A stretch of 64,000 bases of DNA, taken from the NCBI GenBank assembly GCA_052387955.1, contig JBQTIQ010000015.1:1-64000 (forward strand). The letters are read 5' to 3'. Position 1 is the stretch's first letter. Every line of letters starts with the position of its first letter. The stretch comes from JBQTIQ01 sp052387955 (GTDB lineage Bacteria > Actinomycetota > Acidimicrobiia > Acidimicrobiales > JACDCH01). This document shows, piece after piece, positions 26,906-36,844 of the stretch. The notes beneath the pieces are model-generated. The model ran no database searches, had not been told where the DNA came from, and saw only the letters and a list, made by a program, of their open reading frames with translations. The position numbers and the translations under genes are program-made.

Positions 26906-27145
26906 ATGACAGCGACCAGCAATGCCAAGGTCTCGCATCGCGGTCAGACGAGCCTCCCGGCCGAGCTCCGACATCGCTGGGGGCTCGACGAGGGCGGTGA
27001 AGTCGGCTTCATCGACCTCGGTGGCACAGCGCTCATCATCCCCGGGGGCGTATCGGCCGCTCGGAGAGAACTGAGGCGCGTACTCGTGGGCCGCTACGAA
27101 CGCGGCGTCGCTGCGCTCGAAGACCCGGACCTCGTAGACCAGTAG
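26906..27145 (+). CDS. AbrB/MazE/SpoVT-type antitoxin
   Basis: The 79-residue protein carries the swapped-hairpin AbrB fold: KVSHRGQTSLPAELRHRWGL, then DEGGEVGFIDLGGTALIIPGG, followed by a helical tail (AARRELRRVLVGRYERGVAAL) that could bind a toxin. Such proteins are DNA-binding antitoxins. The downstream gene starts 6 nt after the stop and is the likely partner. The pair is enclosed by 23-bp att-like repeats. Confidence 0.82.
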   Translation: MTATSNAKVSHRGQTSLPAELRHRWGLDEGGEVGFIDLGGTALIIPGGVSAARRELRRVLVGRYERGVAALEDPDLVDQ

Positions 27146-27151
27146 CGCTGC

Positions 27152-27595
27152 ATGCCGGGTGAGCTCGTCCTCCTGTTGGACGACCGGCTGCTGATCGAGG
27201 AGCTGCTCGTCGGGCTCGACCGAGGTCGGAGCCAGTCTGCGCTGTTCACGACGTCCTACTGGTACTACCGGGCCTGCCGGGCCGCCGTGGTCGGCGCCGG
27301 CGGCCACTTGTCAGGTCCCTTCGAACAGCTCGCAGCGGAGGAACAGGAGCAGGCAATCCTGAGCCTGCTCGAACTTCGCGAAGACGTCGGGCTGCCAGAT
27401 CCGCGAGCGACGGTTCCAGTCATGGTGGACATCGCTCGTCGCCACACACAGCTGAACCTGCTCAACCTCGAGGCAGCGGCGTCGGCCTCCGTGTTGGACG
27501 CCGAGGTCTGGCTCTCGGAGCAGGCGGCGAAAGGGGTGCTTCCAAGCGTGCTCGACGCCGAGGGCACGAGGTGGAAGGCCGTTGCGGTTCCATAG
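27152..27595 (+). CDS. Putative toxin, PIN-like but divergent
   Basis: The 147-residue protein follows the antitoxin gene by 6 nt. It begins VLLLDDRLLIEELLVG, where a PIN RNase would have its first aspartate, and a late LLNLEAAASASVLDAEVWLS recalls the region of the last PIN acidic residues. The central acidic residues of a PIN domain are not clear. A role as the toxin is inferred from the gene pair and size; family assignment is uncertain. Confidence 0.6.
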   Translation: MPGELVLLLDDRLLIEELLVGLDRGRSQSALFTTSYWYYRACRAAVVGAGGHLSGPFEQLAAEEQEQAILSLLELREDVGLPDPRATVPVMVDIARRHTQLNLLNLEAAASASVLDAEVWLSEQAAKGVLPSVLDAEGTRWKAVAVP

Positions 27596-27645
27596 CCGCG
27601 GTAGCACTTGTGGAAGGTCCTGCTGTACTGACCTGGGCAAAGGAT

Positions 27646-27668
27646 CGAGAGCGGGTGACGGGAATCGA
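27646..27668 (+). repeat. att-like repeat at the tRNA-Gly 3' end (right)
   Basis: This is the tRNA-side copy of the 23-bp repeat also found at 26837-26859. It includes the 3' acceptor strand, T-loop part and discriminator of tRNA-Gly. Confidence 0.75.
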
Positions 27669-27720
27669 ACCCGCGTTCTCAGCTTGGGAAGCTGATGTTC
27701 TGCCGCTGAACTACACCCGC
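27650..27720 (-). tRNA. tRNA-Gly(CCC)
   Basis: The 71-nt minus-strand gene folds into a cloverleaf: acceptor GCGGGTG/CACCCGC, D arm GTTC/GAAC, anticodon stem TCAGC/GCTGA with loop TTCCCAA (anticodon CCC), T stem GCGGG/CCCGT with loop TTCGATT, and discriminator U. CCA is not encoded. It lies 13 bp after the stop of the Fe-S membrane protein gene, on the same strand. Confidence 0.97.
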
Positions 27721-27733
27721 GGGGTCCCGCACT

Positions 27734-29959
27734 TTAGTCCGGGCGCCGGCCGGCGACCGGAGGGGGGACGAGCTCTCGGGGGCCTGTAGCCCGCTCGCCG
27801 CCCTCGATGGCGTGGAGGAGGTGGATGGCCACGTCGGCGACCTTGATCTCGTCGTCGTCCTTGCCGGCGCCCTTCACCCCGTCGTCGATCATGATGTAGC
27901 AGAAGGGGCAAGCGGTGGCGATCCTCGTCGCGCCGGTGTCGATGAGCTCTCTCGACCGGGCGTCGTTGACCTTGGTGCCGATCGTCTCCTCCATCCACAT
28001 GCGGGCGCCGCCGGCGCCGCAGCACATGCCCTTGGTACCGTTGCGGGAGGCCTCCACCACGTCGACGCCGCCGAGCTTGGCGATGACCTTGCGGGGCGCC
28101 ATGTACACGTCGTTGTGGCGGCCCAGGTAGCAGGAGTCGTGGTACACGACCCGCTCGTCGAGGCGGGCGGTGGACAGGTCGAGCTTGCCCTCCTCGACCA
28201 GCCAGTCGAGGAACTGGCTGTGGTGCACGACCTCGTAGTGGCCCTCGAGCTGGGGGTACTCGTTCTTCAGGACGTTGAAGCAGTGGGGGCACTGGGTGAT
28301 GATCTTGCGCACGCCCATGCCGTCGAGCGTCTCGATGTTCTGCAGCGCCAGCATCTGGTACACGTACTCGTTGCCCGACCGGCGAGCCGGGTCGCCGGTG
28401 CACATCTCGGCGTCGCCGAGGATGGCGAAGTCGACGCCGGCCCGCTGCAGCAGCTTGGCCATGGCCTGGGTCACCCGCTGGTTCTTGTCGTCGAACGACC
28501 CCGCGCAACCGACCCAGTACAGGTACTCGTGCTCGAAGGGCGACGCGCTGGCGGCGACCGGCACTTCGCGGTCCAGCTTGGCCGCCCACGCCCCCCGGTC
28601 GCGCTGGCTGAGGCCCCACGGGTTGCCCGAGTTCTCCATCGACCGGTAGGCGGTGCCCAGCTCCGACGGGAAGTCGGACTCCATCAGCGACAGGTAGCGC
28701 CGCATGTCGAGGATCTTGTCCAGGATCTCGATGTTCACCGGGCAGATCTCGTCGCAGGCCTTGCACGTCGTGCACGCCCAGATCTCCTCCGACGTGATCC
28801 GTTCGAAGACCGATGGGCCACTGATGCGGATCTCGGGCACGGTCCCGATCGGGGGCGACACCGGCGGGTCGCCCGTCGCCGCCATGACCTCGCCGACCTT
28901 GAGGACGATCTCGCGGGGGTCGAGGGGCTTGCCGGTGGCGTGGGCCGGGCACACCGACGTGCAGCGGCCGCACATCGTGCAGGCGTCGGTGTCGAGCAAC
29001 TGCTTCCAGGTGAAGTCTTCGATGACGGCGGCGCCGAATGTCTCGAGCGAGGTCTCGGTCAGGATCGGCAGCGGCTTCATCGCCCCCTTGGGCCGGTCGC
29101 GGTCACGCAGGTACATGTTCAGCGGCGACGTGAACATGTGCCGGAGCATGGTGATCGGGAGCATGACCAGGAAGGCCACGAAGCAGGCCACGTGCACGAA
29201 CCACCACGCCTGGTGCCAGCCGTGGAGCTGGCCGGCGTCGCGCATCAGCCACGACAACGGGTAGGCGACGATGCTCCACTTCTCGAAGTCGGGCCGGCCC
29301 AGGAAGGCGATGCGGTAGGCCTCAGCCATGAAGCCGCTGACCCCGAGGAGCAGGAAGGTGCCGAGGATGGCGGCGTGCTCGGGGCGCGACTTGATGCGGA
29401 TGCGGTACGGGCGTTGCACGTAGCGCCGGACGATGGCCCAGCTGATCCCGAAGCAGAAGCCGACGCCGGCGAGGTCGGCCACCAGCGAATAGGCCTGGTA
29501 GGTCTGGCCGTGCAGGAACCGGGCCTCGGGCGGCATCTGGTGGTCGATCTCGGACACGGTGGTGACCGCCAGCAGCACCAGGAACGAGAAGTAGATGCAC
29601 GAGTGCATCAAGCCGGCCATCGGGTCGCGCAGCAGCGTCTTCATGGTTACGCCGGCCCGGAAGTCGCGCAGTCGGCGGCCGACGTTGCCGGCGGTCGTGG
29701 CCCGGCGGTCGGGCATACCCCGTTGCCAGTTCTTGACCCGGTGGGCGAAGGCCACGCCACCGGCGACGATCAACACCGATATGACGGCGTAGAACGCCAG
29801 CTTCCACGACGACGGGACGTTGATGAACACCGGCCGTTGTACCGGCGACTCGTCGTGCCAGTCGGTGACGAGCGGTAATACCCCTGACCCGGCGATGAAC
29901 ACCCCGATGGCCACTGCCAGCCCGATCACCAACTGGTGGGGCCGGGGCCACCGCCTCAC
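27734..29959 (-). CDS. Membrane Fe-S oxidoreductase (EtfD/HdrD-like)
   Basis: The 741-residue protein joins an N-terminal membrane part of about six helices (residues 10-280, NarI-like) to a HdrD-type Fe-S module. Two [4Fe-4S] motifs are seen, CTMCGRCTSVCP and CTTCKACDEICP, then two CCG domains with CPHCFNVLKNEYP, CCGAGGARMW and ACPFCYIM. The closest characterised type is the mycobacterial EtfD protein (Rv0338c), which passes electrons from electron-transfer flavoprotein to quinone in fatty-acid oxidation; that function is inferred here. GTG 29957-29959 has GGGAGG upstream. Confidence 0.9.
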   Translation of the reverse strand: MRRWPRPHQLVIGLAVAIGVFIAGSGVLPLVTDWHDESPVQRPVFINVPSSWKLAFYAVISVLIVAGGVAFAHRVKNWQRGMPDRRATTAGNVGRRLRDFRAGVTMKTLLRDPMAGLMHSCIYFSFLVLLAVTTVSEIDHQMPPEARFLHGQTYQAYSLVADLAGVGFCFGISWAIVRRYVQRPYRIRIKSRPEHAAILGTFLLLGVSGFMAEAYRIAFLGRPDFEKWSIVAYPLSWLMRDAGQLHGWHQAWWFVHVACFVAFLVMLPITMLRHMFTSPLNMYLRDRDRPKGAMKPLPILTETSLETFGAAVIEDFTWKQLLDTDACTMCGRCTSVCPAHATGKPLDPREIVLKVGEVMAATGDPPVSPPIGTVPEIRISGPSVFERITSEEIWACTTCKACDEICPVNIEILDKILDMRRYLSLMESDFPSELGTAYRSMENSGNPWGLSQRDRGAWAAKLDREVPVAASASPFEHEYLYWVGCAGSFDDKNQRVTQAMAKLLQRAGVDFAILGDAEMCTGDPARRSGNEYVYQMLALQNIETLDGMGVRKIITQCPHCFNVLKNEYPQLEGHYEVVHHSQFLDWLVEEGKLDLSTARLDERVVYHDSCYLGRHNDVYMAPRKVIAKLGGVDVVEASRNGTKGMCCGAGGARMWMEETIGTKVNDARSRELIDTGATRIATACPFCYIMIDDGVKGAGKDDDEIKVADVAIHLLHAIEGGERATGPRELVPPPVAGRRPD

Positions 29960-30153
29960 GACGGGACCTCCCGGGCACCGTACGGAGCCGGGCCGGGAGC
30001 GGGACGGGACATCGTCTCGAACCTAGTTCTCGGCGGCGTGGGCCGGCGCCGACCGGCCACCCGTTCCGTGGGCCCGTAATCGACGGTCAGCTCTCGGCCG
30101 GTGGAAGGTGGCGGTGATGAAGGCGACGGCTGCGGTTCACGGCCAGGAAACAG

Positions 30154-30702
30154 ATGCGAAACACCGCGCTCTTACGTTCCGTGGTCATGGACGTCGTCCT
30201 GGTGCGTTGGCCCGCCGACGAGGAACGGCGCATACGGCTGCGGGCCACCGGCGTCCCCTGCCTTCTGCTGGTCGACCGCAGTGCCCCGCCGCCTTCGGTC
30301 CAGGACGGGCTCGAGGACTGGATCCGCGTGCCCGCCGACGAGGTCGACCTCCAGGCCCGCATCGCCGCCCTCGAGGTCCGCAGCCGGGGGAGAGGGGCGC
30401 CCTCCCCGGAACTCGACGAGGACGGGGTCCTGCGGATGGCCGATGCCTGGGTGCCGCTGCCGCCGGTCGAAGCCCGTCTCACCCGGGCCCTGCTGTCCCG
30501 CCTCGGCGCCGTCGTCAGCCGCGACGCCCTGGCCCGGGCCGGATGGCCCGAAGGGGCACCGGGGCGCAACGCCCTCGACGTGCACGTGTTGCGCCTGCGC
30601 CGGAGGCTGGCCCCGTTGGGCCTCGCCATCCGGACCGTGCGCTCGCGGGGGTACCTGCTCGAGCCGATCGCCCCTCAGCGCTCGCTCAACGGAGCGGGCT
30701 GA
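30154..30702 (+). CDS. Winged-helix (OmpR/PhoB-type) DNA-binding protein
   Basis: The 182-residue protein ends in an OmpR-type winged helix: LPPVEARLTRALLSRLGAVVSRDALARAGWP, NALDVHVLRLRRRLAPLGLAIRTVRSRGYLL. The first 80 residues resemble a shortened receiver domain without clear phospho-acceptor aspartate. AGGAAAC supports ATG 30154, though ATG 30187 (MDVVLVRWP) is possible. It is a lone regulator; no kinase gene is next to it. Confidence 0.8.
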   Translation: MRNTALLRSVVMDVVLVRWPADEERRIRLRATGVPCLLLVDRSAPPPSVQDGLEDWIRVPADEVDLQARIAALEVRSRGRGAPSPELDEDGVLRMADAWVPLPPVEARLTRALLSRLGAVVSRDALARAGWPEGAPGRNALDVHVLRLRRRLAPLGLAIRTVRSRGYLLEPIAPQRSLNGAG

Positions 30703-30710
30703 CGGGCGGT

Positions 30711-30780
30711 TCCCGCGGGGCTGCGCCCCACACCCACCGCCACCGGGGGAGCGACCGCTCGCCCCGTCGGCCTGAAGCAC
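30711..30780 (-). repeat. Dispersed palindromic repeat family A, copy 2
   Basis: On the minus strand this 70-bp element begins GTGCTTCAGGCCGACGG, as copy 1 does at 14212, and ends in GGGTGTGGGGCGCAGCCCC, as the purL copy does. It lies between the winged-helix gene and the 3' end of gpmA. Confidence 0.82.
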
Positions 30781-30825
30781 GCACTGCGCCCGTACTTCGG
30801 CCTGGCCGTCGGTCCGTGGGCCCGG

Positions 30826-30982
30826 CCTGCGCCGCCACCTCGGTGGCACCGGCGGCGGCCGCCTCGGCGTCGAGGTAGTACCCCCGCGGCGCAATCAGCC
30901 CGTGGGCGCCGGCCCAGCCTGTGCCGCTACCTCGGTGGCACCGGCGGCGGCCGCCTCGGCGTCGAGGTAGTGCCCCCGCAGC
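30826..30982 (-). repeat. Duplication of the gpmA 3' end
   Basis: The 65 bp at 30918-30982, which encode the end of gpmA (RGHYLDAEAAAAGATEV...), are repeated at 30826-30890 with four mismatches. The second copy is 92 bp away, beyond the gpmA stop and out of frame. It looks like a local tandem duplication or the scar of an insertion. Confidence 0.8.
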
Positions 30983-31677
30983 AGAGCTTCGGCGGCAGGT
31001 GGCCCGATTGGCACCAGGTCGTCGTCGAGACGGTAGACGAGCGGGTTCCCGGTCGGGATGTTGAGGCCGACGATGTCGTCGGCGCCCAGCCCCTCGAGGT
31101 GCTTGACCAGCGCCCGCATGCTGTTGCCGTGGGCCGCGACCAGCACGGTGGCGCCGGCCCGCAGGTCGCTCACGGCGTCGTCTTCCCACCACGGCATCGT
31201 GCGGTCGAGCGTGTCCTCGAGGCATTCGGCCCGAGGCAGCACGTGAGGGGGCAGGTGTGCGTAACGGGGGTCGGAGGACACGTCGAACTCGCTGCCGGGC
31301 TCGATCGGTGGGGGCGCGACGTCGTACGAGCGTCGCCACACCAACACCTGGTCGGCGCCGAACTCACGGGCCGTCTCGGCCTTGTCCTTGCCCTGGAGGG
31401 CGCCGTAGTGGCGCTCGTTGAGCCGCCACGACCGCCGTACCGGTACCCACTGGCGGCCACAGGCGTCGAGGGCCAGCTCCGCGGTGCGGATGGCCCGTAC
31501 CAGCAACGAGGTGTGCACGACGTCGGGCAGCAGGCCCGCCTCGCCCAGTAGCTGGCCGGCCCGGGTGGCTTCGGCGCGGCCCCGCTCGGACAGGTCGGCG
31601 TCCACCCATCCAGTGAACAGGTTGCGGTCGTTCCAGTCGCTGCGGCCGTGGCGCAGCAGCACGAGCGTGTATGTCAT
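30895..31677 (-). CDS. gpmA: 2,3-bisphosphoglycerate-dependent phosphoglycerate mutase
   Basis: The 260-residue protein is a dPGM of the histidine phosphatase superfamily. It has LVLLRHGRSDWNDRNLFTGW (catalytic RHG), NERHYGALQGKDKAETA (second active-site region) and VLVAAHGNSMRALVKHLEG (second catalytic histidine). It interconverts 3- and 2-phosphoglycerate in glycolysis. ATG 31675-31677 fits the family N-terminus (MTYTLVLLRHG). The last 20 codons are partly duplicated downstream of the stop. Confidence 0.95.
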   Translation of the reverse strand: MTYTLVLLRHGRSDWNDRNLFTGWVDADLSERGRAEATRAGQLLGEAGLLPDVVHTSLLVRAIRTAELALDACGRQWVPVRRSWRLNERHYGALQGKDKAETAREFGADQVLVWRRSYDVAPPPIEPGSEFDVSSDPRYAHLPPHVLPRAECLEDTLDRTMPWWEDDAVSDLRAGATVLVAAHGNSMRALVKHLEGLGADDIVGLNIPTGNPLVYRLDDDLVPIGPPAAEALLRGHYLDAEAAAAGATEVAAQAGPAPTG

Positions 31678-31782
31678 CGGCGATCCCCCGTCACCGGCCA
31701 CGGTGGCGTGCCCGCCATGGGGAGAAGTTCATGCGGCACTGCGACCGAGCGTACGCGAGGCTCGGGCCATGAACGTGTTGCC

Positions 31783-31858
31783 GGCGGTCCCCGGCTACGC
31801 AGGCCGGGCTGGGCCGCGCCTGCGCGGGCGCTCCGGTGTTCGCATCGGCCTGGCCGTC
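31783..31858 (+). repeat. Dispersed repeat family C, copy 2
   Basis: The segment matches copies 1 (14114-14178, other strand) and 3 (53662-53727), with shared CCCCGGC, ACGCAGGCCG, GGCCGCGCC, GGCGCTCCGG and GCATCG blocks at similar spacing. It ends 3-8 bp before the ATG of the DUF445 gene. Confidence 0.75.
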
Positions 31859-31860
31859 TC

Positions 31861-33165
31861 ATGACACGGGAGCGGTCCCGGCCAACCGCGGCGGGGGCCG
31901 GGGCGCAGGGCCCGATGGCCCTGCCCAACGAGACCGCCCGGCGCCAGGCGATGCGCGACATGCAGCGCCGGGCCACCGGCCTCCTGCTGGTGATGAGCGT
32001 GGTGTTCGTGGTGTCTCGGTACTTCGAGGCTCGGGGCGCGGGGTGGTTGAGCTACGTCCGGGCGACGGCGGAGGCGTCGATGGTCGGCGGGCTGGCCGAC
32101 TGGTTCGCCATCGTGGCCGTCTTCCGCCACCCCATGGGCATCCCCATCCCCCACACCGCGGTGATCCAGGGGCGAAAGGAACAGATCGGCGCCGGCCTGG
32201 GAGAGTTCCTCCAGGGCAACTTCCTCAACGGTGAGGCGGTGGCCGAGCGGATCGCCTCGGTCTCGCCCGCGGTCCGGCTGGCGGAGTGGGCCCAACGCCC
32301 GGGGTCGGCGGCACTGGTGGCCCGGGTGCTGGCCGAGGGGCTCAGCGGGACGGCCGAGACGCTGGGCGACGCCGAAGTCGAGGGTCTGCTCGACGAGCTG
32401 GTCATCGACCGCCTACGGGCGCTGCCGGCGGGCCCTGCCGTCGGGCGCATCCTCGCCGACCTCCGGCGCCAGGACCGTCACCAGGCCATCCTCGACGGTG
32501 GCCTCAAGCTCTTCGACCGTTTCCTGCTCGACGAGGAACAGGCCCTCCGGGCCCGGTTCGGCAAGATCGCCCCCCGCTGGCTCCCGGAGGCGTTCGATCG
32601 CAAGGTCTTCGACCGGGTCCACTCGGGGTTGCGGGCGATGATCGCCGACGCCCTGGCCGATCCTGCCCACGAGCTGCGCCAGAACCTCGACCGGGCCATC
32701 GACGATCTCGTCCGTCGGCTCCAGAGCGACCCCGAGCTCCAGGCCCGGGTCGACGAGATGAAGTCCGACCTGCTCGACCACCCCGAGTTGCGCCGACTGG
32801 CGGCCTCGCTGTGGCCCGAGCTGAAGCGGACTTTGGCCGATCAGGCCGCCGATCCTGCCTCGGCCCTGCGTTCCCGGCTGGAGAACGTCGTCACCGCCAC
32901 CGCGGCGCGGTTGGGGACCGACCCGGGGCTGCAGGCCAAGCTCGACGGGGCCGTGGTCAACCTCACCCGGTACCTCCTCGACGAGTACGCCGACACCCTC
33001 TCCGAGATGATCCGGGGCATGGTCGACCGCTGGGACGGTGGCGCTGTGTCCGAGCAGCTCGAGCTCCTCTTGGGCCGTGACCTGCAGTTCATCCGGATCA
33101 ACGGCACCGTTGTCGGCGGCCTGATCGGCCTCTTGCTGCACGTCCTGGCGAAGTTGATCGGATAG
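31861..33165 (+). CDS. DUF445 family membrane-associated protein
   Basis: The 434-residue protein matches DUF445 (YjiN-like): MRDMQRRATGLLLVMSVVFVVSRYFE (first helix), RATAEASMVGGLADWFAIVAVFRHPMGIPIPHTAVI, GLGEFLQGNFL, a long helical middle and a C-terminal helix NGTVVGGLIGLLLHVLAKLIG. It should be anchored in the membrane at both ends. The function is not known. ATG 31861 is used; ATG 31915 (MALPNE) is an alternative. Repeat C2 lies directly in front, so there is no normal ribosome-binding site. Confidence 0.88.
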   Translation: MTRERSRPTAAGAGAQGPMALPNETARRQAMRDMQRRATGLLLVMSVVFVVSRYFEARGAGWLSYVRATAEASMVGGLADWFAIVAVFRHPMGIPIPHTAVIQGRKEQIGAGLGEFLQGNFLNGEAVAERIASVSPAVRLAEWAQRPGSAALVARVLAEGLSGTAETLGDAEVEGLLDELVIDRLRALPAGPAVGRILADLRRQDRHQAILDGGLKLFDRFLLDEEQALRARFGKIAPRWLPEAFDRKVFDRVHSGLRAMIADALADPAHELRQNLDRAIDDLVRRLQSDPELQARVDEMKSDLLDHPELRRLAASLWPELKRTLADQAADPASALRSRLENVVTATAARLGTDPGLQAKLDGAVVNLTRYLLDEYADTLSEMIRGMVDRWDGGAVSEQLELLLGRDLQFIRINGTVVGGLIGLLLHVLAKLIG

Positions 33166-33172
33166 CAGCAGC

Positions 33173-33199
33173 GAAGTTGCTGCTGCAACACTCAACTTC
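33173..33199. promoter_or_regulatory. Inverted repeat upstream of dnaK
   Basis: Arms GAAGTTG (33173-33179) and CAACTTC (33193-33199) flank 13 bp. The right half contains ACTCAAC, similar to one arm of the HAIR element bound by HspR (CTTGAGT-N7-ACTCAAG). Since hspR is in the operon, this may be its operator, but the match is partial. Confidence 0.4.
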
Positions 33200-33255
33200 T
33201 ATCCTGCTCTGCAGCTAAGGATCCGTCCCACATGCGCAATTCGGAGGCGTCACAC

Positions 33256-35097
<1,842 letters not shown>

Positions 35098-35102
35098 GGA
35101 CC

Positions 35103-35702
35103 ATGGCCGATCCCACCTACGAACCGACCGAGGCCCCGGACGCGCCCGAGGGCCCGCCCGAGGCTGGCCCCGGCGGCCCTGACGGCGCGGCCCCGACCGG
35201 TCCCGCCGCGCCCGAGGATCCCGCCGGGGCCGGCGGCTCCGGCCCCGGCGACGGCCTCGAAGAGGCGGCCGAGGCCCTCGAGTCGGACCTCGACGCGCTG
35301 GCCGCCCAACGCGACGAGTACCTCGCTCTGGCGCAGCGCCTGCAGGCCGAGTTCGAGAACTACAAGAAGCAGGCCATGAGGCGCAACACCGAGGTCGTCG
35401 AAGGGGCCGGGTCGCGTCTGGCCGAGAGGCTTCTCCCGGTGCTCGACGCCTGCGATGCCGCCCTCACCCACGGGCTCGACGACGTGAAACCGGTCTACGA
35501 CGCCCTCATGGACGTGCTCGAGAAGGAAGGGCTGACGCTCCTGTTCCCCTCGGGCGAGCCCTTCGACCCGACCGTCCACGAGGCCGTGATGCACGAGCCG
35601 GGACCCGACGGCGCCGCACCGGAGGTGGCCGAGGTGCTGCGGTCGGGCTACCTGTGGAAGGGCCGCGTCCTCCGGGCCGCCATGGTGAAGGTCAAGGGCT
35701 GA
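35103..35702 (+). CDS. grpE: Nucleotide exchange factor GrpE
   Basis: The 199-residue protein has a disordered, Pro/Gly/Ala-rich first 50 residues, a long helix (residues about 57-100, RDEYLALAQRLQAEFENYKKQ), and the beta domain with the signature GEPFDPTVHEAVMHEP and YLWKGRVLRAAMVKV. It releases ADP from DnaK. ATG 35103 is 5 nt after the dnaK stop. Confidence 0.97.
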   Translation: MADPTYEPTEAPDAPEGPPEAGPGGPDGAAPTGPAAPEDPAGAGGSGPGDGLEEAAEALESDLDALAAQRDEYLALAQRLQAEFENYKKQAMRRNTEVVEGAGSRLAERLLPVLDACDAALTHGLDDVKPVYDALMDVLEKEGLTLLFPSGEPFDPTVHEAVMHEPGPDGAAPEVAEVLRSGYLWKGRVLRAAMVKVKG

Positions 35703-35708
35703 CCGGCC

Positions 35709-36842
35709 GTGGCTGCGCAACGGGAGTGGTTCGAGAAGGACTATTACCAGACCCTGGGGGTGCCCGAGACGGCCACCCCCAAGGAGATCACGAGCGCCTA
35801 CCGCCGGCTGGCCCGCAAGTACCATCCCGACGCCAACCCCGGTGACTCGAGCGCCGAGGAGAGGTTCAAGGAGATCTCGGCCGCCTACGACGTCGTGGGC
35901 GACGAAGCCCGGCGCAAGGAGTACGACGAGGTCCGCAAGCTCGGCCCGATGGGCGCCGGCTTCGGAGGTGGCGGCGGGCCCGGCGGGCACACGTTCTCGA
36001 CCGACGATCTCGGCGACCTGGGGGGCCTGTTCGGCAACCTCTTCAACCGGGGCCGGGGGCCGACCGGGCGCCAGTCCCGGGGCGCTGGGCCCCAGCGGGG
36101 GACCGACCTCGAAGCCGAGCTCCAGCTGTCCTTCGAGGGCGCGGCCCAAGGGGTGACGACCAGCGTCAACATCACCAGCGACGTCACCTGCCACACCTGT
36201 CACGGCACCGGGGCCCAGCCCGGGACCAGCCCCCATCCCTGCCCCCGCTGCGGGGGCCGGGGAGTGCTCGACGACAACCAGGGCTTCTTCTCGCTGTCGT
36301 CGCCGTGCCCCCAGTGCCGGGGCAGCGGCTACGTCGTCGACGACCCCTGTACCACCTGCCGGGGTGCCGGAGTGGAGAAGAAGGCCCGCCAGGTCAAGGT
36401 TCGGGTGCCGCCGGGCGTGAACGACGGCCAGCGCATCCGCCTCCAGGGCCGGGGCGGGCCAGGCCGCAACGGAGGCCCCAACGGTGACCTCTTCGTGGTG
36501 GTGAGCGTCGCCGAGCATCCCCTCTTCGGCCGCCAGGAACGCCACCTCACCATCACCGTGCCGGTCACGTTCCCCGAGGCCGTCCTCGGGGCCGAGGTGA
36601 AGGTCCCCACCCTCGACGGCCCTCCGGTGACGATCAGGGTCCCCCCCGGCTCACGATCGGGACGGACGCTGCGGGTCAAGGGCCGGGGCGTGCCCGCCGA
36701 CGGCTCGGGCCCCGCCGGCGACCTGCTCGTCACCATCGAAGTCGTGGTGCCCTCCAAGCTGACCAGCGCCGAGCGCAAAGCGGTCGAAACCCTCGCCTCC
36801 GCCGCCACCGGCTCGCCCCGCGACCACCTGGGGGTCTTCTGA
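35709..36842 (+). CDS. dnaJ: Chaperone DnaJ
   Basis: The 377-residue protein has a J domain with H39-P40-D41, a Gly/Phe-rich linker (about 75-125), four CxxCxGxG zinc motifs (CHTCHGTG, CPRCGGRG, CPQCRGSG, CTTCRGAG) and the C-terminal substrate domain. The start is GTG 35709, 6 nt after grpE. It delivers substrates to DnaK and stimulates its ATPase. Confidence 0.97.
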   Translation: MAAQREWFEKDYYQTLGVPETATPKEITSAYRRLARKYHPDANPGDSSAEERFKEISAAYDVVGDEARRKEYDEVRKLGPMGAGFGGGGGPGGHTFSTDDLGDLGGLFGNLFNRGRGPTGRQSRGAGPQRGTDLEAELQLSFEGAAQGVTTSVNITSDVTCHTCHGTGAQPGTSPHPCPRCGGRGVLDDNQGFFSLSSPCPQCRGSGYVVDDPCTTCRGAGVEKKARQVKVRVPPGVNDGQRIRLQGRGGPGRNGGPNGDLFVVVSVAEHPLFGRQERHLTITVPVTFPEAVLGAEVKVPTLDGPPVTIRVPPGSRSGRTLRVKGRGVPADGSGPAGDLLVTIEVVVPSKLTSAERKAVETLASAATGSPRDHLGVF

Positions 36843-36844
36843 CG

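Noticed and set aside
30686..31339. A second mutase-like gene from the GYYLDAEAAAAGATEV peptide
   Set aside because: It is an out-of-frame copy of the last 65 bp of gpmA and the rest of the frame is a shadow of gpmA.
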